From an uncultured Anaerotignum sp. (GTDB lineage: Bacteria; Bacillota; Clostridia; Lachnospirales; Anaerotignaceae), in the NCBI RefSeq assembly GCF_934277605.1, contig NZ_CAKQVD010000070.1, positions 1 to 9,078 of the forward strand: DNA of 9,078 nucleotides. The letters run 5' to 3'. Positions 6,000 to 9,078 of this stretch are shown piece after piece. The notes below the pieces were generated by a model, which was not told the origin of the DNA, did not search any database, and saw only the letters and a list, made by a program, of their open reading frames with translations. The translations under genes were made by a program, and so were the position numbers. The stretch's first letter is position 1. Each line of letters opens with the position of its first letter.

Positions 6000-6326
6000 A
6001 TGAAACTCATCATTGCAATTATTCAGGACGAGGATGCGGGCGAGGTAATCTCCCATCTGAACGAGGCAAAATTTCAGGTAACCAGGCTTTCCACAAAGGG
6101 CGGCTTTTTGCGCTCCGGAAACACCACCATTATGACAGGTGTGGAGAACGATAAGGTAGAGAAGGCACTCAAAATCATTGAGGAAAACAGCAAGGCACGC
6201 ACACAATATGCAACCCTGCCCTCCTCCTGCGGTGCCATGCACGGCTTGATTTTGGCACCCATTGAGGTAAAGGTGGGCGGCGCAACCGTATTTGTGCTGG
6301 ATGTGGAGCAGTTCCACAAATATTGA
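6000..6326 (+). CDS. darA: Cyclic di-AMP receptor DarA (PstA/YaaQ), PII-like
   Basis: This 108-residue cytoplasmic protein belongs to the DarA/PstA/YaaQ family, PII-like trimers that bind c-di-AMP between subunits. The start MKLIIAIIQDEDA and the binding segment TRLSTKGGFLRSGNTT (residues 28-43, with Thr28, Gly35, Phe36, Leu37 and Asn41) are the family hallmarks. The C-terminal strand GGATVFVLDVEQF completes the fold. The downstream partner of DarA is not established in most Firmicutes, so its output here is unknown. In Bacillus, yaaR lies between yaaQ and holB; here holB follows directly. Its stop codon (6324-6326) overlaps one possible holB start. Confidence 0.95.
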   Translation: MKLIIAIIQDEDAGEVISHLNEAKFQVTRLSTKGGFLRSGNTTIMTGVENDKVEKALKIIEENSKARTQYATLPSSCGAMHGLILAPIEVKVGGATVFVLDVEQFHKY

Positions 6327-6352
6327 TGCTGAAGCAGAAGGGAGAGGCGGAT

Positions 6353-7339
6353 TTGTATACATTTGAGGAAATCAGGGGGAATATTCCCTTGGTGGAGCAG
6401 CTGCGGCGCTCTGCCGCAAGCGGAAGAAGCTCCCACGCCTATCTTTTCTTGGGCGGTGCCGGGGCAGGCAAGCGGCTGATTGCCAACACCTTCGCCAAGG
6501 CGCTGCAGTGCGAGGGGGAGGGCCGCCCTTGCGATTGCTGCAAAAGCTGTCAGGCATTCAATCACGGCAACCATCCCGATGTGATTTATTTTCGCCCGTT
6601 GAAAAACGGAAAAACGTACACAATAGAGGATGTGCGGGAGCAGCTTTTGGAAACGGTGGATATGAAGCCGTTTCAATATCAAAAGAAAATTTATATCATC
6701 GAAAAGGCGGACACATTGAATATCCAAAGCCAAAATGCGCTTTTGAAAACCTTGGAGGAGCCGCCGGCCCATGTGGTATTTCTGCTTTTGGCAGAAAGAG
6801 CGGAGGCATTTTTGCCGACAATTCTTTCCCGTGTGGTTGTGATGAAGCTGCGTCCGCTTTCGGAGGGGGCAGTGGCGGCACATCTCATGCAGGCAGGCTA
6901 TGCGGCAGAGGAAAGCCACACCTTAGCGGCGTATGCACAGGGCAGAATCGGGCAGGCGTTGGAGCTTGCCGAGGATGAGGGCTTTCGGGAAATGCGGCAG
7001 GATATTCTGGGAAAGCTGGAGGCACTGCCCGCAATGAACGAGGGGGATGCCTATTTGCTTGCGAAGGACTTGGAGGCCTATAAAAACGATTTGCGTTTTT
7101 TGGATATCATGGAGCTTTGGTATCGGGACCTTCTGGCAGCAAAAACACTTCATGCGGAGGGCTGTCTCATCCAAAAGGATAAAAAAGAAGCCATTTTTCA
7201 GGCGGCAAGGGAGCCGGCGGCGTTGCTGGCAAAACGGGCTGCCGCTGTGCAGACGGCACGCAGAAGATTGGCAATGAATGCAAATTTTCGGCTGACCATG
7301 GAGGTCATGCTGATGGACCTAAAGGAGACTGATAAATGA
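6353..7339 (+). CDS. holB: DNA polymerase III subunit delta'
   Basis: This clamp-loader subunit stabilises the complex that places the sliding clamp on DNA. It has an AAA+ fold with a degenerate Walker A (GGAGAGKR, residues 34-41; Arg replaces Ser/Thr), a four-cysteine zinc module (Cys53, 60, 63 and 66), and the conserved EKADTLNIQSQNALLKTLEEPP segment. The later SRV has lost the usual SRC cysteine. Two starts are credible. I prefer TTG at 6353 because GGGAG/GAGG (6340-6347) lies five to eight bases upstream and the product begins MYTFEEIRGN, like other delta' proteins. ATG at 6326 overlaps the darA stop but has no good ribosome binding site and would add nine residues. The length of 328 residues is normal. 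Its end overlaps ricT by four bases (ATGA). Confidence 0.92.
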   Translation: MYTFEEIRGNIPLVEQLRRSAASGRSSHAYLFLGGAGAGKRLIANTFAKALQCEGEGRPCDCCKSCQAFNHGNHPDVIYFRPLKNGKTYTIEDVREQLLETVDMKPFQYQKKIYIIEKADTLNIQSQNALLKTLEEPPAHVVFLLLAERAEAFLPTILSRVVVMKLRPLSEGAVAAHLMQAGYAAEESHTLAAYAQGRIGQALELAEDEGFREMRQDILGKLEALPAMNEGDAYLLAKDLEAYKNDLRFLDIMELWYRDLLAAKTLHAEGCLIQKDKKEAIFQAAREPAALLAKRAAAVQTARRRLAMNANFRLTMEVMLMDLKETDK

Positions 7340-8202
7340 TAGAAGTAGTTGGAATCCGCTTTAAAAAGGCAGGGAAGATGTATTATTTTGATCCTGCCGG
7401 AATTAAGCTGGAAAAAGAGGATGGCGCCATTGTGGAAACGGCGAGAGGAATTGAATACGGCACAGTCATTAAGGGCAACACCCTTGTGCCGCAGGAGACA
7501 ATCGTTCCGCCGCTGAAGCAGGTGATGCGAAAGGCAACGGCGGAGGATACAAAATCCGTAGAGCAGAATCATAAAAGGGAAAGCGAGGCCTTCGGCATTT
7601 GCTTGGAGAAAATCTCTCATCTGGGGCTGGATATGAAGCTGGTGGATGTGGAAATGACGTTTGACAGAAATAAGCTGATTTTCTATTTTACCTCCGATGG
7701 CCGTGTGGATTTCAGAGAGCTGGTGAAGGAGCTTGCGGCAGTGTTCCGTATGCGTATCGAGCTGCGCCAGATTGGTGTGCGTGATGAGGCAAAAATGCTC
7801 AACGGCATTGGCATTTGCGGCAGACCGCTTTGCTGTGCAACCTTTTTGGGCGATTTTCAGCCGGTATCCATTAAAATGGCGAAGGAGCAGAATCTTTCCC
7901 TCAACCCCACAAAAATCAGCGGCATTTGCGGCAGATTGATGTGCTGCCTGAAATATGAGGAGGATGTCTATGAGGAGCTGAATAAAAAGCTGCCTCGTGT
8001 GGGGGATTTGATTTCCACCCCCGATGGCACAGGCGAAATTTTGACCACCAATGTGCTGATGCAGCAGGTAAAGGCGGCAGTCAGAAAGGCGGAGAACGAT
8101 CCCCCGACCATTGGGTTCTATCATGTGGATGAAATTAAGCTGATTCGTTCCAAAAAGAAACGCAAGCAGAATGCGGAGGGCGAAAAGAACCATGCGGAAT
8201 GA
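7336..8202 (+). CDS. ricT: RicT (YaaT), PSP1-domain iron-sulfur partner of RNase Y
   Basis: This 288-residue protein is the RicT/YaaT/PSP1 family member. In Bacillus it joins RicA and RicF in an Fe-S containing Y-complex that steers RNase Y processing of operon mRNAs and promotes Spo0A activation. Two cysteine clusters carry the signature: GICGRPLCC (Cys161, 166 and 167) and GICGRLMCC (Cys198, 203 and 204). The lysine-rich C-terminal tail (RSKKKRKQ) is basic and may contact RNA, though this is inference. AAAGGAG at 7321-7327, eight bases before the ATG, supports the start. It is coupled to holB by a four-base overlap and overlaps trmN6 by eleven bases. The ricA and ricF genes are not in this window. 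Confidence 0.95.
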   Translation: MIEVVGIRFKKAGKMYYFDPAGIKLEKEDGAIVETARGIEYGTVIKGNTLVPQETIVPPLKQVMRKATAEDTKSVEQNHKRESEAFGICLEKISHLGLDMKLVDVEMTFDRNKLIFYFTSDGRVDFRELVKELAAVFRMRIELRQIGVRDEAKMLNGIGICGRPLCCATFLGDFQPVSIKMAKEQNLSLNPTKISGICGRLMCCLKYEEDVYEELNKKLPRVGDLISTPDGTGEILTTNVLMQQVKAAVRKAENDPPTIGFYHVDEIKLIRSKKKRKQNAEGEKNHAE

Positions 8203-8947
8203 TATCACCATCCATCCCCACGAAAGAGTGGATGATTTGCACCGAGACGGCCATCTGATTATCCAAGATCCGAAGCGCTTTTGCTTTGGCGTGGATGCGG
8301 TCATCCTCAGCGGCTTTGCAAAGGTAAAGAAGGGCGAAAGGGTGCTGGATTTAGGCACAGGCACAGGCATTATCCCGATTCTTTTGGCGGCAAAAACTGA
8401 AGGAAAGCATTTCACGGGCTTGGAAATTCAGCCGGAAAGCGCAGAAATGGCAAGCCGCAGTGTCCTCTTGAATGAATTGGAGGAGCGCATTGCCATCAAG
8501 GAGGGGGATATCAAGGAGGCGGTGGAGCTGTTCGGCGGCTCAAGCTTTGATGTGGTAACCTCCAACCCGCCCTATATGAACGAGGGCGGCGGCTTGGTCA
8601 ATCCCTTTGCGGCAAAGGCAATCGCAAGACATGAGATTTTATGCTCCTTGGAGGATGTGGTTGCGGCGGCGGCAAGGCTGCTGAAGCCCTTGGGGCGTTT
8701 TTACATGATTCACAGACCGCATCGCTTGACGGATATCATGGTGTTGCTGCGGCAGTATAAGCTGGAGCCGAAGCGGATTCGTTTCGTCCAGCCCTATGCC
8801 GATAAGGAGCCGACCATGGTTCTTGTGGAGGCGGCAAGGGGCGGCAAGCCTATGGTAAGGGTGGATGCACCCTTGGTTATTTATCAGGCACCACAGCACT
8901 ATACCGAGGAAATTGTTGAGATTTATTACGGAAAGGGACAGGCGTAG
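8192..8947 (+). CDS. trmN6: tRNA1(Val) A37 N6-methyltransferase (TrmN6/YabB)
   Basis: This SAM-dependent methyltransferase has the nucleotide-binding motif VLDLGTGTG at residues 51-59 and the adenine-specific NPPY catalytic motif at 125-128. In E. coli the homologue methylates A37 of tRNA-Val with anticodon UAC; the family assignment follows that work and the Bacillus yabB position. The N-terminal DLHRDGHLIIQDPKRFCFGVDAVILSGF is typical of the family. I chose ATG at 8192 (251 residues). GGAGGG at 8175-8180 is eleven bases upstream, a little far but the best candidate; an in-frame ATG at 8171 would have no ribosome binding site. It overlaps ricT by eleven bases and ends 21 bases before rsmI. 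A tRNA-Val(UAC), its expected substrate, lies at the left end of the window. Confidence 0.92.
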   Translation: MRNDITIHPHERVDDLHRDGHLIIQDPKRFCFGVDAVILSGFAKVKKGERVLDLGTGTGIIPILLAAKTEGKHFTGLEIQPESAEMASRSVLLNELEERIAIKEGDIKEAVELFGGSSFDVVTSNPPYMNEGGGLVNPFAAKAIARHEILCSLEDVVAAAARLLKPLGRFYMIHRPHRLTDIMVLLRQYKLEPKRIRFVQPYADKEPTMVLVEAARGGKPMVRVDAPLVIYQAPQHYTEEIVEIYYGKGQA

Positions 8948-8958
8948 GACGTTTGTTT

Positions 8959-8976
8959 ATGGCAGGCTATGGCAGG
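8959..8976 (+). repeat. Direct repeat ATGGCAGG at the rsmI start
   Basis: ATGGCAGG occurs at 8959-8966 and again at 8969-8976, separated by CT. Both copies contain ATG, but they are ten bases apart, so only the second is in the rsmI frame. The first copy supplies the GCAGG just before the true start. Confidence 0.7.
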
Positions 8977-9078
8977 AACATTATATCTTTGTGCCACGCC
9001 CATCGGCAATCTGGAGGATATTACCCTTCGGGTGCTGAAGCTGATGGAAAGCGTGGATGTGATTGCGGCGGAGGATAC
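8969..9078 (+). CDS. rsmI: 16S rRNA C1402 2'-O-methyltransferase RsmI, 5' part
   Basis: The first 36 complete codons are visible and the gene runs off the window. MAGTLYLCATPIGNLEDITL is the typical start of RsmI (YraL/YabC), a tetrapyrrole-methylase-fold enzyme. RsmI makes the ribose methylation of C1402 in the 16S rRNA decoding centre, using SAM. ATPIGNLED is the conserved SAM-site segment, and VIAAEDT follows. No start other than ATG 8969 exists in this frame after the stop at 8945-8947, which is the trmN6 stop. The ribosome binding site is weak (only GCAGG just upstream), so translation may depend on coupling to trmN6. The position after trmN6 matches the Bacillus yabB-yazA-yabC order, with yazA missing. 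Confidence 0.93.
   Translation, partial: MAGTLYLCATPIGNLEDITLRVLKLMESVDVIAAED

Noticed and set aside
7198..8415. Long open frame (405 codons) on the minus strand across ricT and trmN6
   Set aside because: It is antisense to two clearly recognised genes, its translation shows no family features, and no ribosome binding site fits. It is a shadow of codon use.

Overview
The window looks like a chromosomal segment of a spore-forming Clostridia, probably Lachnospiraceae-like. The evidence is the gene order tmk-darA-holB-ricT-trmN6-rsmI, a SipL-type spore morphogenesis protein (SPOCS repeats plus LysM), a DUF6472-like small protein, strong GGAGG-type Shine-Dalgarno sites and moderate GC. The species cannot be named from sequence alone. 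No integrase, transposase, CRISPR array, toxin-antitoxin pair or phage gene is visible, so this is mostly core chromosome.

Layout, left to right. (1) 1-107: the 3' part of a tRNA-Val(UAC) and its intrinsic terminator. (2) 153-378: a 59-residue four-cysteine acidic protein with its own terminator. (3) 410-1395: a sigma-A-type promoter and a PfkB-family 1-phosphofructokinase starting at TTG. (4) 1464-2160: a second sigma-A-type promoter, a roughly 118-nt structured leader and a short type I signal peptidase (lepB, TTG start), ending in a terminator shared with the converging LysR remnant. (5) 2176-3474: two divergent gene remnants, a LysR-type regulator without its N-terminal HTH and the C-terminal half of an EamA transporter. 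They are joined back to back at about 2971-2976, which reads as the scar of a single deletion. (6) 3475-5079: a terminator and sipL on the minus strand. (7) 5080-5345: a divergent intergenic region with a sigma-E-like promoter for sipL and an extended -10 promoter for the housekeeping operon. (8) 5349-9078: tmk, darA, holB, ricT, trmN6 and the start of rsmI, tightly packed and partly overlapping.

The right-hand operon combines dTMP synthesis (Tmk), the clamp loader (HolB), a c-di-AMP sensor (DarA), an Fe-S partner of RNase Y (RicT), a tRNA-Val A37 methyltransferase (TrmN6) and a 16S rRNA methyltransferase (RsmI). This is a known Firmicutes cluster; the yaaR and yabA genes of the Bacillus version are absent.

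I do not see a clearly new multi-gene system. The most unusual signals are the LysR/EamA deletion scar and the lepB leader, where a hairpin loop next to the Shine-Dalgarno site is exactly complementary to an upstream segment.
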